From the NCBI RefSeq assembly GCF_900186125.1, contig NZ_FYBQ01000002.1, positions 62,001-126,000 of the forward strand: a stretch of DNA of 64,000 bases. The letters are read 5' to 3'. Below the pieces are notes generated by a model. That model was not told where the DNA came from, did not search any database, and worked only from the letters and a program-made list of their open reading frames with translations. Positions 51,873 to 62,329 of the stretch are shown here, piece after piece. Each line of letters begins with the position of its first letter. The stretch's first letter is position 1. This DNA is from Listeria goaensis. Lineage in GTDB: Bacteria > Bacillota > Bacilli > Lactobacillales > Listeriaceae. The position numbers and the translations under genes were made by a program.

Positions 51873-52469
51873 CTATTCGGGGAATTTCCCAAGCACAAAA
51901 GTAACATCATCCATTGGTATATCCGGCACTAAGCGCTCGATGTCGTACCCCGTTTTCGCAAGGCACTGCGCTGAAGTTAAATAATTTTTCACTTTTTTTA
52001 AAACTAATCCGTCTGAATGGAGCAGAAATTTTGAGCCGGGCTTAAATTCCATATTCTTTTGCTTAAAATGCTGTTTTCTTCCAGACAGAAACCCAGTTGT
52101 AGAAAGCGGAAAACTTAATTTCCCATGACTATCAAGCATGTAAAAACGAATGTTACCAAGAGCGACATATGCCAACTTTTGTGTTTTAAAATGGGCGCGT
52201 ATAATGGCAACTGCAGCACCTCGAAGGCCAGAAACAGCCTGATTGCAATGTTCAATCATAGTCACCAAATCCGCCTCTGGTTCATTTTCCACAGTGTCCG
52301 TTATGGCTTTCGCTGCAAGATGCGCCTCGTAACCACTTCCTAATCCATCTGCTAAAACGCATAAAAAATGATCGTCTTTTTCATACGTGTAAAAAACATC
52401 ACCACAATACTGCTGGAGCAGCTTAGCGCGTTGGAAAGTGAATAAATCTAATTTATTCTCCGTTGCCAT
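51873..52469 (-). CDS. rsbX: Serine phosphatase RsbX, stressosome feedback
   Basis: PP2C-type phosphatase of 198 residues that dephosphorylates RsbS and RsbR and resets the stressosome. The PPM fold is seen in DDHFLCVLADGLGSGYEAHLAAKAI and FLLHSDGL. The ATG at 52469 is 1 bp after the sigB stop with its ribosome site GAGGAAG inside sigB; the longer frame to 52631 lies entirely within sigB. Confidence 0.92.
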   Translation of the reverse strand: MATENKLDLFTFQRAKLLQQYCGDVFYTYEKDDHFLCVLADGLGSGYEAHLAAKAITDTVENEPEADLVTMIEHCNQAVSGLRGAAVAIIRAHFKTQKLAYVALGNIRFYMLDSHGKLSFPLSTTGFLSGRKQHFKQKNMEFKPGSKFLLHSDGLVLKKVKNYLTSAQCLAKTGYDIERLVPDIPMDDVTFVLGKFPE

Positions 52470-52470
52470 T

Positions 52471-53253
52471 TCAATCCACTTCCTCATTTTGCAAAGCATC
52501 TCGCAACTTTTTGATGGCTTGGCGTTGAATACGTGATACGTGCATTTGCGAAATATCAAGCAGTTCGCCTGTTTCTTTTTGACTGCGATTTTCAATAAAC
52601 GTATATTGCAAAATTTTCTGCTCACGTTCATCTAAAACTGGAAGTACCTTTTCTAAAAGCATCCGTTGATTCACTTGTTCAAAACCGTCATCATTGTTAC
52701 CGACAACGTCTAAAAGTGTAATCGTACTGCCGTCTGAATCTGCTTCAATAGAATGGTCAACAGAAAGTGCTTGATAGCTCTTGCCCATTTCCATTGCTTC
52801 CAAGACCTCTTCTTCAGAAACACCAATGTAAGCGGCGATGTCTTTGATTTGCGGTGAGGTTTGCATTTCCCGTGTCAGCTCTTCAACCGCATTTTTAATT
52901 TTAGGACCAAGTTCTTTTATTCGTCTCGGCACGTGGACACTCCACGTTTTATCTCGTAAAAACCGCTTGATTTCGCCGACAATAGTTGGGACAGCAAATG
53001 CTTCAAAGCTTTTACCAAAAGTGGCATCATAGCGACGAATTGCTCCGAGTAGGCCAATGTTTCCGACTTGAACTAAATCTTCATGAAAAGACTTTCCTTG
53101 CGAATATTTACGCGCGATGGACTCAACCAAGTTTTTATAGTGCACAACGAGCTGATACTGCGCCTCGTCATCGCCCGTCTCTTGGTAAGCCTGAATCCAT
53201 TCATAGACTTTTGCTTTTGCGGCATCTTTATCAGGTTGAGACACTCTCTGCAT
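52471..53253 (-). CDS. sigB: RNA polymerase sigma factor SigB
   Basis: General-stress sigma factor of the SigB/SigF group, 260 residues. Region 2 ([48 protein letters not shown]), region 3 and region 4 ([32 protein letters not shown]) are complete. Start at the ATG at 53253 (GGTGGGGGAGA upstream), overlapping rsbW by 23 bp. Controls stress, acid and bile resistance in Listeria; held by RsbW when unstressed. Confidence 0.95.
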   Translation of the reverse strand: MQRVSQPDKDAAKAKVYEWIQAYQETGDDEAQYQLVVHYKNLVESIARKYSQGKSFHEDLVQVGNIGLLGAIRRYDATFGKSFEAFAVPTIVGEIKRFLRDKTWSVHVPRRIKELGPKIKNAVEELTREMQTSPQIKDIAAYIGVSEEEVLEAMEMGKSYQALSVDHSIEADSDGSTITLLDVVGNNDDGFEQVNQRMLLEKVLPVLDEREQKILQYTFIENRSQKETGELLDISQMHVSRIQRQAIKKLRDALQNEEVD

Positions 53254-53704
53254 TCTCCCCCACCTGCTTTTCATCAATATATTTGGTCATTACAACGGAA
53301 ACTCCGTCATCATAATACAACTTCACATCGTCCATAAGTGTTTCAATCAGAAATAATCCTAAGCCTCCAATGCGCATAACATCTGTTTCATCTCCAACTT
53401 TGTATGGCCCAATATCGGCTTTTTTCGCTTCTGGATTAAAACTTTTTCCTTTGTCTGTGACAATGACGTCTAGTTTGTCTTCATACAACTTAAACTCAAT
53501 TCTCACTTCACCGTCTGCCACTTCTTTTAACCCGTGATGAATCGAATTCGTTATCGCTTCGCTCACGGCAATTTTTAAATCCTCAATTGCTTCATAGGAG
53601 AAACCGGCTTGACTTGCAATACCAGAAAGCGCAAGGCGACCAAGACTCACATATTCTGGTTTTGCCGGAAGCAGTAGCTCAATTTTATCACACGTTGTTG
53701 CCAT
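53231..53704 (-). CDS. rsbW: Anti-sigma-B factor, serine kinase RsbW
   Basis: Binds SigB and phosphorylates RsbV; 157 residues of the GHKL ATPase fold. N-box [14 protein letters not shown]1 VTDKGKSF and G2 [13 protein letters not shown] are intact. It overlaps rsbV by 17 bp upstream and sigB by 23 bp downstream, which couples the stoichiometry of antagonist, anti-sigma and sigma factor. Confidence 0.95.
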   Translation of the reverse strand: MATTCDKIELLLPAKPEYVSLGRLALSGIASQAGFSYEAIEDLKIAVSEAITNSIHHGLKEVADGEVRIEFKLYEDKLDVIVTDKGKSFNPEAKKADIGPYKVGDETDVMRIGGLGLFLIETLMDDVKLYYDDGVSVVMTKYIDEKQVGENAESVST

Positions 53705-54032
53705 TCATTTCACCCTCTATATTTTTGATTTCAATAATATCCGACAGTCCAGTAATTTCAAATAGGCGATACAATCGTTCAGAAAGACCAATGAGCACCA
53801 ATTCGCTCTCGTTTGAACGCAAGTTTTTAAATACGCCCACAAAAACGCCAAGTCCTGTACTATCCATATAACCAACTTCTGTTAAATCGACTTTTAAAAC
53901 AAAACGCTTTTTATCTTGAAAACCTTCAAGCGCTTCTTTTAGTTTTGGAGCCGTATAGGCGTCGATTTCCCCAATGACAAAAGCACTTGCCGTATTTTCA
54001 TTCTGCTCTTTAATTTCGATTTTAATGTTCAT
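53688..54032 (-). CDS. rsbV: Anti-anti-sigma factor RsbV
   Basis: STAS-domain protein of 114 residues that, when dephosphorylated, binds RsbW and frees SigB. The phosphorylatable Ser lies in [25 protein letters not shown]. It is the first gene after the internal sigma-B promoter, so rsbV-rsbW-sigB-rsbX are autoinduced. Confidence 0.95.
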   Translation of the reverse strand: MNIKIEIKEQNENTASAFVIGEIDAYTAPKLKEALEGFQDKKRFVLKVDLTEVGYMDSTGLGVFVGVFKNLRSNESELVLIGLSERLYRLFEITGLSDIIEIKNIEGEMNGNNV

Positions 54033-54056
54033 TTTGTCACCTCATTAAATTTTGGT

Positions 54057-54095
54057 ATACCCAGTGCTATTACCCTAACCCTTTTGTCTTTAAAC
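54057..54095 (-). promoter_or_regulatory. Internal sigma-B-dependent promoter
   Basis: On the minus strand GTTTAA (54090-54095), a 14-base spacer and GGGTAA (54070-54075) match the sigma-B consensus GTTT-N13-15-GGGTAT with one change. A second GGGTAT at 54057-54062 with a weaker upstream box overlaps it. It lies between rsbU and rsbV, where the autoregulatory promoter is known in Listeria and Bacillus. Confidence 0.75.
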
Positions 54096-55106
54096 CTGCT
54101 TGCTTCGCTTTATTGCGATTAGCGTAAAATCATCATGCAATAAAAAATTTTGCATTTTAAGTAAATGATTATAAATGGCCTCAACCATTTTTTGTGGTTC
54201 TAAATGTATGTATGTGTCAAAAATCTTAATCAAGTCATCTCGTTCGATGAAATCATTTCCCACTTTAGCTTCCGTAACGCCATCTGACATGATGAAAATG
54301 ACATCTTCTTCGGCTACCTCTTTTTCAAATTCGCGATACTGCGCCTGTTTATCCACGCCAAGTGGCAATCCTTTAGCATATAAATCTGAAAATGTTGCGG
54401 TTTCTGCTTGATAATGCAAGCCCAGTTCATGCCCCGCCGAACTATACTCGAATAAATGTGCATCCGCATGGTAAACTCCAAAAAACATCGTAATAAACAT
54501 GTTGTCATTAATATTTTCTTCGGCAATTTCATTTAAAGATTCAAGCACTGTTCTAGGTGTAAACTTTTCGCCGACCATATTGTTTAGTGCGTATTTTATC
54601 ATCGAAATACTAAAAGCAGCTGGGATACCTTTACCGACAACATCAGCAAGTGCAACGGAGACTTTATCTGGAACCAATTCGTCGCGGATAAACGAATAAT
54701 AATCTCCGCTCATCTGTCTTGCTGATCTGCTGACAACACCAAATTCCATGCCTTCTTGACAAGGCAAATCGGTTTTCATTAACGTTTTTTGAATCGTCTC
54801 AGCTTGTTCAATTTCGCTTCGAAGCGCACGTTGCTCTGTTCGCAAGCTGATATGCTCTAAATAGGCTAAACCATAGCCAATCATCATTTCCAGTAAAACA
54901 TCAAATGATTTTCTGACATGTTCCGGCAAATTTGAATCATATTCTTCAAGAACAGAACGATGAATGTTAATAATTTCTTCTGGTGGAATATTATTTTCCA
55001 TAGCCACTTTTGTTAGTTTTTCACAGCTATATAAAATTTCCTCATCCTGATGTTGTAAATATTCAAATAAAATCTCTTTATATTGCTCATTAAATCGTTC
55101 GTTCAT
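54090..55106 (-). CDS. rsbU: Environmental-stress phosphatase RsbU
   Basis: PP2C-type phosphatase of 338 residues activated by RsbT; it dephosphorylates RsbV. The N-terminal helical RsbT-binding domain covers about 1-85 and the SpoIIE/PPM domain about 120-335, with RQMSGDYYSF, ALADVVGKGIPAAFSISMIKYA and VIFIMSDGVTEA as metal-binding motifs. It starts 12 bp after rsbT. Confidence 0.94.
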   Translation of the reverse strand: MNERFNEQYKEILFEYLQHQDEEILYSCEKLTKVAMENNIPPEEIINIHRSVLEEYDSNLPEHVRKSFDVLLEMMIGYGLAYLEHISLRTEQRALRSEIEQAETIQKTLMKTDLPCQEGMEFGVVSRSARQMSGDYYSFIRDELVPDKVSVALADVVGKGIPAAFSISMIKYALNNMVGEKFTPRTVLESLNEIAEENINDNMFITMFFGVYHADAHLFEYSSAGHELGLHYQAETATFSDLYAKGLPLGVDKQAQYREFEKEVAEEDVIFIMSDGVTEAKVGNDFIERDDLIKIFDTYIHLEPQKMVEAIYNHLLKMQNFLLHDDFTLIAIKRSKQV

Positions 55107-55118
55107 TTTAATTGCCCC

Positions 55119-55529
55119 CTAGCGAACCCACTTCGTTGCAACAATGATCGTCCCTTTTTCGTCCCCACTTGTGTAGGAATCAATATTAAAACTATCCATA
55201 AGACGTTTTACTCCTGGGAGCCCTGCACCTAATCCGCCTGATGTTGTAAAGCCATCTTGCATAACTTTTCTAATATCCAAAATACCTGGTCCTTTATCTT
55301 TTGCTTCAATTTGTAACCCTTGTTTTCCCGTTTCAGTTACTTTCGTAATACATATTTCCCCTGTTCCAGCGTAGAGAAAGATATTTCTTGCAAGCTCACT
55401 AATGGCTGTTGTAATTCTCGCTTGATCAACTGTACCAAAGCCAATTTCTTTTGAAATTTTTCTTCCAAGTTGTCTAGCTGAAACAATATCCCATTCATCC
55501 GTAATTTTTACACAGGATTGGAAATTCAT
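55119..55529 (-). CDS. rsbT: Stressosome switch kinase RsbT
   Basis: GHKL-fold serine/threonine kinase of 136 residues, held by the RsbR-RsbS stressosome and released on stress to activate RsbU. N-box ISELARNIFLYAG, G1 DKGPGI and G2 GLGAGLPGVKRLMD are present. Separated by 2 bp from rsbS. Confidence 0.94.
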   Translation of the reverse strand: MNFQSCVKITDEWDIVSARQLGRKISKEIGFGTVDQARITTAISELARNIFLYAGTGEICITKVTETGKQGLQIEAKDKGPGILDIRKVMQDGFTTSGGLGAGLPGVKRLMDSFNIDSYTSGDEKGTIIVATKWVR

Positions 55530-55531
55530 CT

Positions 55532-55888
55532 CTATTCCCCCAATTCCTGTTTCAATTTTTCAAGGCCACTTTCAAGATCCATGGCTGAAAGAACACCTTC
55601 AAATGTAATCCCAAGTTCAATTAATGTAATCGCGACTGCTGGTTGTATTCCCGTTACAACAACACGCGCTCCCATTAATTTTGACATACTGACGACATCC
55701 CCTAGAATTTTAGCAATAAAAGAATCAATAAAATCAATGGACGTAATATCAATCACGACTCCACGAGCAGAAGTTTCATGAATTTTCGCCAGAAGGTCTT
55801 CTTGAAATTCCATCGCTGTTTTATCATCTAGTTCACTTTGAATCGAAATTAATAAACATTCACCTAATTTCAAAATTGGAATCCCCAC
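55532..55888 (-). CDS. rsbS: Stressosome scaffold protein RsbS
   Basis: STAS protein of 118 residues forming the stressosome core with RsbR. The phosphorylated Ser lies in [19 protein letters not shown]. It starts with GTG behind GAGGGGTG and lies 4 bp after rsbR. Confidence 0.94.
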   Translation of the reverse strand: MGIPILKLGECLLISIQSELDDKTAMEFQEDLLAKIHETSARGVVIDITSIDFIDSFIAKILGDVVSMSKLMGARVVVTGIQPAVAITLIELGITFEGVLSAMDLESGLEKLKQELGE

Positions 55889-55892
55889 AGTT

Positions 55893-56756
55893 TCACCCCT
55901 CTTTTTCTACTATTTCTCTATTTGTTAAAGCTAGCGCACGTTCCATTCCTTTCTTCAAGGTGTTTGTTGTAATAATCTGATCAAGTTCTATCCCTAAATT
56001 AACGATGGTCTGTGCAATTTCTGGTCGAATACCAACAAGCATCGGCTGGCAACCAACGAGCCGAACTGCTTCAGAAGCTTGGATAATATGGTGTGCAACC
56101 ATTGTATCTACAACTGGAACACCTGTAATGTCAATGAGCACTACTTCAGAACGATGCTTGACAACCCCCATAAGTAGGTTTTCCATAATTTGACGTGCGC
56201 GTTCTGTATCGATGGTTCCGATTAAAGGCATGACGGAGATGTTGTTAAAAATCGGTAAGAGCGGTGCCGATAATTCTTGTAGTGCCAGTCTTTGAATTGA
56301 AACAGTTTTTTCCCACGTATCTGCATAAGCTGTTACGATTTTGTTATACATGGAAGATAACCAGTTTTCAAAACGGTAATAAGCGTCTTTTTCCGCTGTG
56401 GCCTCTCTTTTTTTGAAAAATGCTTCATCACGAATTTGTTTGTAGACGAGCAATCCGAAAATGCGTAAACCGGTTGTTACAAAATGTACCGGCCAGCCTA
56501 AGAGCACTACTTTCTCAGCAAAATCGTCTAGTTTATCATTGAATGTTTCTATTTCAATGACGTTTGAAATGATTAAATCAATAAATTCATGACTTGTTTC
56601 TTCATACATGACTTCCGTTACAACATCGGATATTCGTGAATCTACCTGTAGCTTCATCTCATTCATCCATTCGGATAAAATGTCATCTCGATTTAAACGG
56701 ATAAAATTCGCAAAATCTTTATACATCGTGTTAAAATCCAACCTTTCTTCTACCAC
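55893..56756 (-). CDS. rsbR: Stressosome sensor RsbR
   Basis: Sensor of 277-287 residues. A non-heme globin-like N-terminal domain (about 1-150) is followed by a STAS domain with [21 protein letters not shown], which carries the phosphorylatable Thr positions. Two starts are possible: GTG at 56756 (GAGAG upstream) or ATG at 56726, the latter matching the known L. monocytogenes length but with a poorly spaced ribosome site. First gene of the rsb operon. Confidence 0.93.
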   Translation of the reverse strand: MVEERLDFNTMYKDFANFIRLNRDDILSEWMNEMKLQVDSRISDVVTEVMYEETSHEFIDLIISNVIEIETFNDKLDDFAEKVVLLGWPVHFVTTGLRIFGLLVYKQIRDEAFFKKREATAEKDAYYRFENWLSSMYNKIVTAYADTWEKTVSIQRLALQELSAPLLPIFNNISVMPLIGTIDTERARQIMENLLMGVVKHRSEVVLIDITGVPVVDTMVAHHIIQASEAVRLVGCQPMLVGIRPEIAQTIVNLGIELDQIITTNTLKKGMERALALTNREIVEKEG

Positions 56757-56967
56757 CTAGTTAAACTCTCTTTTTGTTTCAAAAAACCTGCCATAAGGAA
56801 ACATTTTTTGAACAACATAGGTTCGATGCTTCTTATGCCAGGTACTTCAGACATTTCAATATGATTGTTTAGAATTATGTACAAGTAGCCCGTCATTTAA
56901 AACGTCTTTTTCGCGAAATCTTGACCCTATTACCATCATTCGTTTTTCCCATTTGATTATGTATTTT

Positions 56968-57312
56968 TTAGAACTCAACAATTCCTAAACTAATTTCAAG
57001 TGCGCGATTTACTTTATCCATGAGTTCATCGTCCAAATGGGTGATTTTATCTGTTAAACGCTGCTTATCTATCGTTCTAACCTGCTCTAGTAAGATAACC
57101 GAATCTCGGTCAAAACCATGTTTTTTGGTTGCTTCAATATGTGTGGGTAGTTTTGCTTTCTGAATTTTCGCAGTAATGGCCGCAACAATAACGGTTGGGC
57201 TAAAACGATTGCCGATGTCGTTTTGAATGATGAGAACAGGCCGTATTCCCCCCTGCTCGCTACCGACCACGGGGGAAAGATCCGCGTAGTAAACATCACC
57301 ACGCTTAATCAA
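56968..57312 (-). CDS. mazF: Endoribonuclease toxin MazF (NdoA)
   Basis: mRNA interferase of 114 residues of the PemK/MazF fold: [32 protein letters not shown] at the N-terminus and [26 protein letters not shown], typical of the Bacillus/Staphylococcus enzyme that cuts at UACAU-type sites. It starts with TTG behind GGAGG, 4 bp after mazE. It lies directly upstream of the rsb operon, as in related Firmicutes. Confidence 0.94.
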   Translation of the reverse strand: MIKRGDVYYADLSPVVGSEQGGIRPVLIIQNDIGNRFSPTVIVAAITAKIQKAKLPTHIEATKKHGFDRDSVILLEQVRTIDKQRLTDKITHLDDELMDKVNRALEISLGIVEF

Positions 57313-57316
57313 AAGC

Positions 57317-57595
57317 CTAACCTCCTAATACTTCAATATTCTTACTTTCTGCCTCTGCCTCAACATGAGTGCATTCACAAGCGATTGCAAAATTAATTTT
57401 GGCCATTTCTGTGTAGCCACGTTCCATTTCTGTGCGCATTTCACGTGCCTTCTTCTGTTTCAAAAATTCTTGAGTTGCTTCCATAATTACTTCACTCCGC
57501 TCCACTTTTTCTTCTTCTACTAGACGGTCGAGTTCATCAATCACTGCTTGAGACAATACAATAGAAATTTCTTTGTGTTGTTCTCTTTCTAACAC
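57317..57595 (-). CDS. mazE: Antitoxin MazE (EndoAI), ribbon-helix-helix
   Basis: Protein of 92 residues with an N-terminal ribbon-helix-helix ([42 protein letters not shown]) that binds DNA and a C-terminal tail that blocks MazF. It starts with GTG behind GGGGGTG. Expressed ahead of mazF in one operon. Confidence 0.92.
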   Translation of the reverse strand: MLEREQHKEISIVLSQAVIDELDRLVEEEKVERSEVIMEATQEFLKQKKAREMRTEMERGYTEMAKINFAIACECTHVEAEAESKNIEVLGG

Positions 57596-57812
57596 GTCTT
57601 ACACCCCCAAAGCTGCGTACAAAACTTGTATCACCTCTATGGTACCATTATGTGCTATTTTAGAAAAGTATTTTTATGGTTTTTCTAAGTAAAATAAGCA
57701 AATTCTAGCTATTAGTCCTATGGAAACGGAAAATTTTCAGGCCAATCTAGTTATTTTGTATTATGCACTACATTATAAACTTCCTTTTTAATAAAAGCAC
57801 GAAAATAGACTT

Positions 57813-58940
57813 CTAAGATGGATAAATTCTTGGTAAGCGGTCTGATAATAAACACGTTACCTCATAATTAATGGTATCTAAATACTCGGCTACATCGGTC
57901 GCAGATATTGAGGTAGCGCCGTCTTTCCCGATTATCGTTACTTTTGTCCCAACATCAACATAATTGGGGAGGCGGATTATAAGTTGGTCCATGCAGACAC
58001 GCCCGATGATTTCACATGGTTTGCCGGCTACTAAAACGTGGAAGCCGCTGTAGTGACGGATTATTCCGTCTGCGTAACCAATTGGGACTGTTCCGACCCA
58101 TTCGTTTTTGTTCGCTTCATAAGTTGCGCCGTAGCTCACGTGGTCGGAAGGGTGCAATTCTTTTACTTGCACGATTTTTGAAAAAAGGGAGAGTGCCGGC
58201 TGTAATTTAAATGGCAATTTCGCTTCAATTTCGGTTGATGGCGGGAGCCCGTACATGCCGATGCCGAAGCGGATTGCGTTGAACTGGTTTTGCGCTTTTG
58301 CATGTAAAAGCGATGTGGCGGAATTGGCAGCGTGAACGTAGCGAGGCTTTTCTGGTAGTGCGGTTAGCATGTCTTGGAATTTGTCCCACTGCGTATTAAA
58401 ATATGTTGTATCGATTTCGTCGGCGGTTGCAAAATGCGTGTAGATGCCTTCGAAATGCAGCTGCGCATTTTCGTTCAAGCTTTTTAGAGCCGTTTTTATT
58501 TCTGGTTTTGTGCGGAAGCCTAGGCGGCCCATTCCGGTATCGACCTTTAGGTGAATTTTAAGCGGGCGGCTGCCCTCATTTAAGTCTAGTTCGTCAAAAA
58601 AGGCTTGGTGAAAAACGGTAATGGAGATGTCGTTTTCGCTAGCTAAGGCGGCGTCTTCAACTAAAATGGCGCCCATGACTAAAATTGGATCGCTAAATCC
58701 GGCCGCACGAAGCGCTAACGCTTCGTCAAGAATGGCTACGCAAAAACCTGTGGCACCTGCTTTTTTTGCGGCTTCCGCGACGGGAATCATGCCGTGTCCG
58801 TAAGCATTGGCTTTTACAACAGCGAAGATTTCGACGTTTTTAGGTAATTGTTTTTGTTCGTTTTTAATATTGGCTTCAATTGCGTTTAAATTCACTTCGA
58901 TCCATGTCGGTCTATGCCATCCGGTTACCATTTGAAACAC
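57813..58940 (-). CDS. alr: Alanine racemase
   Basis: PLP enzyme making D-alanine for peptidoglycan and teichoic acids. PLP-binding Lys in [11 protein letters not shown] near residue 43, and the catalytic Tyr region [27 protein letters not shown] at 58940 (AAGG 7 bases upstream, 375 residues) and ATG at 58931 (372 residues) are both possible. It lies between acpS and mazE, as in EGD-e lmo0886. Confidence 0.93.
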   Translation of the reverse strand: MFQMVTGWHRPTWIEVNLNAIEANIKNEQKQLPKNVEIFAVVKANAYGHGMIPVAEAAKKAGATGFCVAILDEALALRAAGFSDPILVMGAILVEDAALASENDISITVFHQAFFDELDLNEGSRPLKIHLKVDTGMGRLGFRTKPEIKTALKSLNENAQLHFEGIYTHFATADEIDTTYFNTQWDKFQDMLTALPEKPRYVHAANSATSLLHAKAQNQFNAIRFGIGMYGLPPSTEIEAKLPFKLQPALSLFSKIVQVKELHPSDHVSYGATYEANKNEWVGTVPIGYADGIIRHYSGFHVLVAGKPCEIIGRVCMDQLIIRLPNYVDVGTKVTIIGKDGATSISATDVAEYLDTINYEVTCLLSDRLPRIYPS

Positions 58941-58949
58941 TCGCTTTCC

Positions 58950-59306
58950 TTAAATTTCGATAATGACTTGCGCGGCGGCTGAACGGCCTGTGTGCGTGAT
59001 GCTCACGAAAACTCGCTCGCCCGGTATTTGCGGCTTCAAAAGCTGCGGTTCGCCGCTTTCTCCTGTTAAAATTTCAACGTCGAGAAAACTTAACTCCTTG
59101 CCAAATCCAGTGCCATTTGCTTTGGCGTATGCCTCTTTTGCAGAAAATCGTCCCGCTAAAAATTCCACTTGGCGTCCGCCTGTAAATGTGTGGTACAAAT
59201 TTTGTTCCTCCGCGGTTAAAATGCGTTCAACAAAACGCGGATTTTGTTCGACTGCGCGCTGAATTCGTTCTAGGTCAATCATGTCGAGCCCAATACCTTT
59301 AATCAA
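58950..59306 (-). CDS. acpS: Holo-[acyl-carrier-protein] synthase
   Basis: Transfers phosphopantetheine from CoA to apo-ACP; 118 residues. GIGLDMIDLERIQ with the Mg-binding Asp and FLAGRFSAKEAYAKANGTG are the family signatures. TTG at 59306 is chosen because GAGGTGG lies 6 bases upstream inside the previous gene, which it overlaps by 8 bp. Confidence 0.93.
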   Translation of the reverse strand: MIKGIGLDMIDLERIQRAVEQNPRFVERILTAEEQNLYHTFTGGRQVEFLAGRFSAKEAYAKANGTGFGKELSFLDVEILTGESGEPQLLKPQIPGERVFVSITHTGRSAAAQVIIEI

Positions 59307-60699
59307 TCGTTTCCACCTCATTCAAAAGTCTGTTTGCACCTAGTTCTGCTCCCCGAATACAATCTGGGATTCCTACACCATTATAGCTCATTCCAGCGAA
59401 TTCAACACGCGGATAGTTTGCCGCCAAGTTCTGTTTGAATGCGCTAAGGCGCTCAATATGTCCAACATCGTATTGCGGCATGGCGTGGTTCATTCGACTG
59501 ACCTCTGCAAAAAGTGGCGTTTCCGTAAGGTTCATCATTTTTTTATAGTTGTTTAAAACAATAGCGGTTAGTTCTGCGTCACTCTTCTCTGCGACTAAAT
59601 TTTCGCCTGATTTCCCGACGAAACCGCGGAGGAGCATCTTGCCATCCGGCACCATGTGCGGCCATTTTTTATGTACCCACGTGCAGGCGGTCGTTTCGTC
59701 ATTTCCGGTTCGTGCGACGAGGTAGCCAGTTCCTTCTGGCAAATTGGCGCGACTGGCATTTTCGTATGCGATGGAAACGGTAGCGAGCGTTGTGAGCGGT
59801 CTATTTTGAAATGGCGCGGTCGTTTCCGCGTCTAGAAGCGTGACGAGCGCATCATGTGTTGCGGCGATTAAAATGGCATCAGCCTCTTCGGTCGTTCCAT
59901 CGGAAAATTCCACCGCATAGCTACTGCCTCGTTTCGAAATGTGAGTAGCCTGCTTGTTCGCGTGCAGCCGTTCAGTCGGCAGCTTGCGCAAAAGTTCCGC
60001 TGGCAATTCAGATAAGCCACCAGAGAGCGTGCGAAAAGCCCCAATTGTATTTTTCGTGCCAGTCGTACTCATCTTCGCGTCACTCGGCGTCTTTAGCCCT
60101 TCCATCAAACTCCCAGCTTTCAAAATCGCCTGCTCGAATTGTGGGAACGTCGCGCGTAAGCTCATCTCATAAATATTCCCCGCGTAAATCCCCGAAAGTA
60201 GTGGCTCCACCAAACGTTTAACGAGCTCATGGCCGAATCTCGCCTCAAAAAATTCACCTAACGAGACGTCTTTTGAAGCGGACTCATATGGCAGGGTTTT
60301 CTCCAAAATCGCTCTTTCTTTCCCCGCTGCCGTCAACAAACTACTCGCAAGAAGTGCCTGTTCATCAGTCGGAATGCCCATCACAGAGCCTTCTGGGATT
60401 GGGTGCAGCCGTCCTTCGTTAAAAATATATGAGCGCCCCGTCGCGTTCGCAATCAGCTTGTCCGCTAGCCCGAGCTCATGCACTAATTCTACTCCCGCCG
60501 GTTTTCTGGCTAAAAAGGAGTCTGGCCCTTTTTCAATTAAAAAGCCGTCCCGTTTCACTGTTTCAAATTTCCCGCCAAACGTTTCAGCCTGCTCATACAA
60601 ATCCCAAGCTACGTCTTCACGTTTGCTTTTTTCTATCGTATACGCCGCAGTGAGCCCTGAAAGCCCGCCACCAATAATTAAAATCCGTTTCAAATCCAA
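59299..60699 (-). CDS. Coproporphyrinogen III/protoporphyrinogen oxidase (HemY/CgoX family)
   Basis: FAD enzyme of the heme pathway, 466 residues. FAD motif IIGGGLSGLTAAY at the N-terminus, EKGPDSFLARKP and the C-terminal PRVEFAGMSYNGVGIPDCIRGAE are typical of Gram-positive HemY, which oxidises coproporphyrinogen III. Start TTG at 60699 or TTG at 60693. No other heme genes lie nearby. It overlaps acpS. Confidence 0.9.
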   Translation of the reverse strand: MDLKRILIIGGGLSGLTAAYTIEKSKREDVAWDLYEQAETFGGKFETVKRDGFLIEKGPDSFLARKPAGVELVHELGLADKLIANATGRSYIFNEGRLHPIPEGSVMGIPTDEQALLASSLLTAAGKERAILEKTLPYESASKDVSLGEFFEARFGHELVKRLVEPLLSGIYAGNIYEMSLRATFPQFEQAILKAGSLMEGLKTPSDAKMSTTGTKNTIGAFRTLSGGLSELPAELLRKLPTERLHANKQATHISKRGSSYAVEFSDGTTEEADAILIAATHDALVTLLDAETTAPFQNRPLTTLATVSIAYENASRANLPEGTGYLVARTGNDETTACTWVHKKWPHMVPDGKMLLRGFVGKSGENLVAEKSDAELTAIVLNNYKKMMNLTETPLFAEVSRMNHAMPQYDVGHIERLSAFKQNLAANYPRVEFAGMSYNGVGIPDCIRGAELGANRLLNEVETID

Positions 60700-60734
60700 T
60701 CCGCCCCTTCATGTAAGTTTCCACGTCTATTTTA

Positions 60735-60772
60735 GCACAAAAAAGCATCCCCTTTAAACAAGAGAATGCCAA
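60735..60772 (-). terminator. Terminator after the cystine ABC operon
   Basis: On the minus strand GCATTCTC and GGGGATGC pair with two U-G wobbles around a 9-base loop and are followed by TTTTTT. Confidence 0.72.
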
Positions 60773-60870
60773 ATTGCTTACTTCTTCGTCGTCCGGTAAC
60801 GGAGTGGCTGAACAAAAGCGCCAAAAAGCCCAGCAAAATCCCATTAAAAATAGAATCTGCCAGACTTTCA

Positions 60871-61617
60871 TCAAATTGGGTCGAGTATCCGCTCTAAAAA
60901 TTGTTTGGTGCGTGTTTCTTTCGGGTTTTTGAAAAATTCGTTTGGTTCGCCTTTTTCAACGACAACGCCGCCGTCCATGAAGACTACTTGATTCGCCACG
61001 TGTTCTGCGAATTTAAGTTCATGCGTCACAACAATCATCGTCCAGCCTTCTGCGGCAAGTTCCTTCATAACGCGAAGCACATCGCCTACAAGTTCAGGGT
61101 CAAGCGCTGAGGTCGGTTCATCAAACAATAATAACTTCGGCTTCATCGCGAGTGCTCTTGCAATGCCCACACGTTGCTCTTGCCCACCAGAAAGTTCATA
61201 TGGATATTGGTTCGCCTGCGCCTCTAAATTCACTTTTTTAAGTAGCGCGAGCGCCGCATCACGAGCCGTTTGCTTATCCGTCTTCAACACTTGAACAGGG
61301 CCTTCCATCACATTTTCAAGCGCAGTTTTATGCGGAAAAAGATTGTAACTTTGGAACACCATCGATGACTCGCGGCGCACATCTGCAATTTGTTTTTTTG
61401 TTAGCTTTTTGGAAAAATCAACGGTCAAGTCATCAAAACGGAGGACTCCTTCTTCCGGAACCTCAAGCGCGTTTAGCGAGCGCAAAAATGTAGTTTTGCC
61501 AGAGCCAGACGGCCCAATGATGACCGTTACACTTCCTTTTTCAACAGCTAAATCGATGCCTTTTAGCACTTCGTTTTCGCCAAATTTCTTATGAACGTTT
61601 TTTGCTTCCACATACAT
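60871..61617 (-). CDS. Polar amino acid (cystine-type) ABC transporter ATP-binding protein
   Basis: Cytoplasmic ATPase of 248 residues. Walker A GPSGSGKTT, signature ELSGGQEQRVGIARAL, Walker B LLLFDEPTSALDPE and His switch VVTHELKFAEH. The long DFSKKLTKKQIADVRRESSMVFQSYNLFPH stretch resembles TcyC/TcyN-type ATPases. The ATG at 61617 has AGGAGG upstream. Third gene of the operon. Confidence 0.9.
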   Translation of the reverse strand: MYVEAKNVHKKFGENEVLKGIDLAVEKGSVTVIIGPSGSGKTTFLRSLNALEVPEEGVLRFDDLTVDFSKKLTKKQIADVRRESSMVFQSYNLFPHKTALENVMEGPVQVLKTDKQTARDAALALLKKVNLEAQANQYPYELSGGQEQRVGIARALAMKPKLLLFDEPTSALDPELVGDVLRVMKELAAEGWTMIVVTHELKFAEHVANQVVFMDGGVVVEKGEPNEFFKNPKETRTKQFLERILDPI

Positions 61618-61630
61618 ATTAGACGCCTCC

Positions 61631-62329
61631 TTACTTTGCAACATAGCGGTCTAGCCTTTTCTCCAAGCGATTTTGAATCCCGGATAAAAAGACACAAAGA
61701 ATCCAGTATAGTAGCCCTGCTTCCATATAAATCAGTAAAAATTCATAACTTGTCGCAGCAATTTCTTGTGCCTTCCGAAAAAGTTCAGAAACGAGCACAA
61801 GCGAGGCGAGTGACGTATCTTTTACAAGACTAATAAACGTATTCGAAAGTGGCGGCACGGACACTCGTGCGGCTTGCGGAATGATAATCCGAAACAGAGT
61901 TTGACTGTAGTTCATCCCAATTGTGTAGCCTGCTTCCCACTGTCCTTTTGGGACGGATTGAATGGAACCGCGCACAATTTCTGCAGCGTAACCTCCGACG
62001 TTCAGTGAAAAAGCAATGACCGCAGCTAGGAAGGGATCAAATTTTAATCCAATCGTAGGTAAGCCATAAAAAATCACGAAAAGTTGCACGAGAAGCGGCG
62101 TTCCGCGAATGATTGACACGTAAGCGCGCCCTAATCCTCGCAATACTTTTGAACTGGATAGACGGCAAAGTGCGATGAAAAGCGCGATGACCATACCGAT
62201 AATAAATGAAATTAGCGCAAGCGGAATTGTATATTCAATTCCGCCTTTCACCATCGGCCAAAACGCTTCTTTTAGCACATCCCAGTTCAAATTATTAAAC
62301 GAGATTTCCCCGAGACTAATTGGTAACAT
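61631..62329 (-). CDS. Polar amino acid (cystine-type) ABC transporter permease
   Basis: Inner-membrane subunit of 232 residues with about five helices. Family segments [47 protein letters not shown] and the EAA loop [23 protein letters not shown] are clear. The ATG at 62329 overlaps the binding-protein gene by 14 bp. Confidence 0.92.
   Translation of the reverse strand: MLPISLGEISFNNLNWDVLKEAFWPMVKGGIEYTIPLALISFIIGMVIALFIALCRLSSSKVLRGLGRAYVSIIRGTPLLVQLFVIFYGLPTIGLKFDPFLAAVIAFSLNVGGYAAEIVRGSIQSVPKGQWEAGYTIGMNYSQTLFRIIIPQAARVSVPPLSNTFISLVKDTSLASLVLVSELFRKAQEIAATSYEFLLIYMEAGLLYWILCVFLSGIQNRLEKRLDRYVAK

Noticed and set aside
60617-60874. 85-codon frame between the heme oxidase and ABC ATPase genes
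   Set aside because: It crosses the terminator and the 5' part of the heme oxidase gene; composition is not protein-like.
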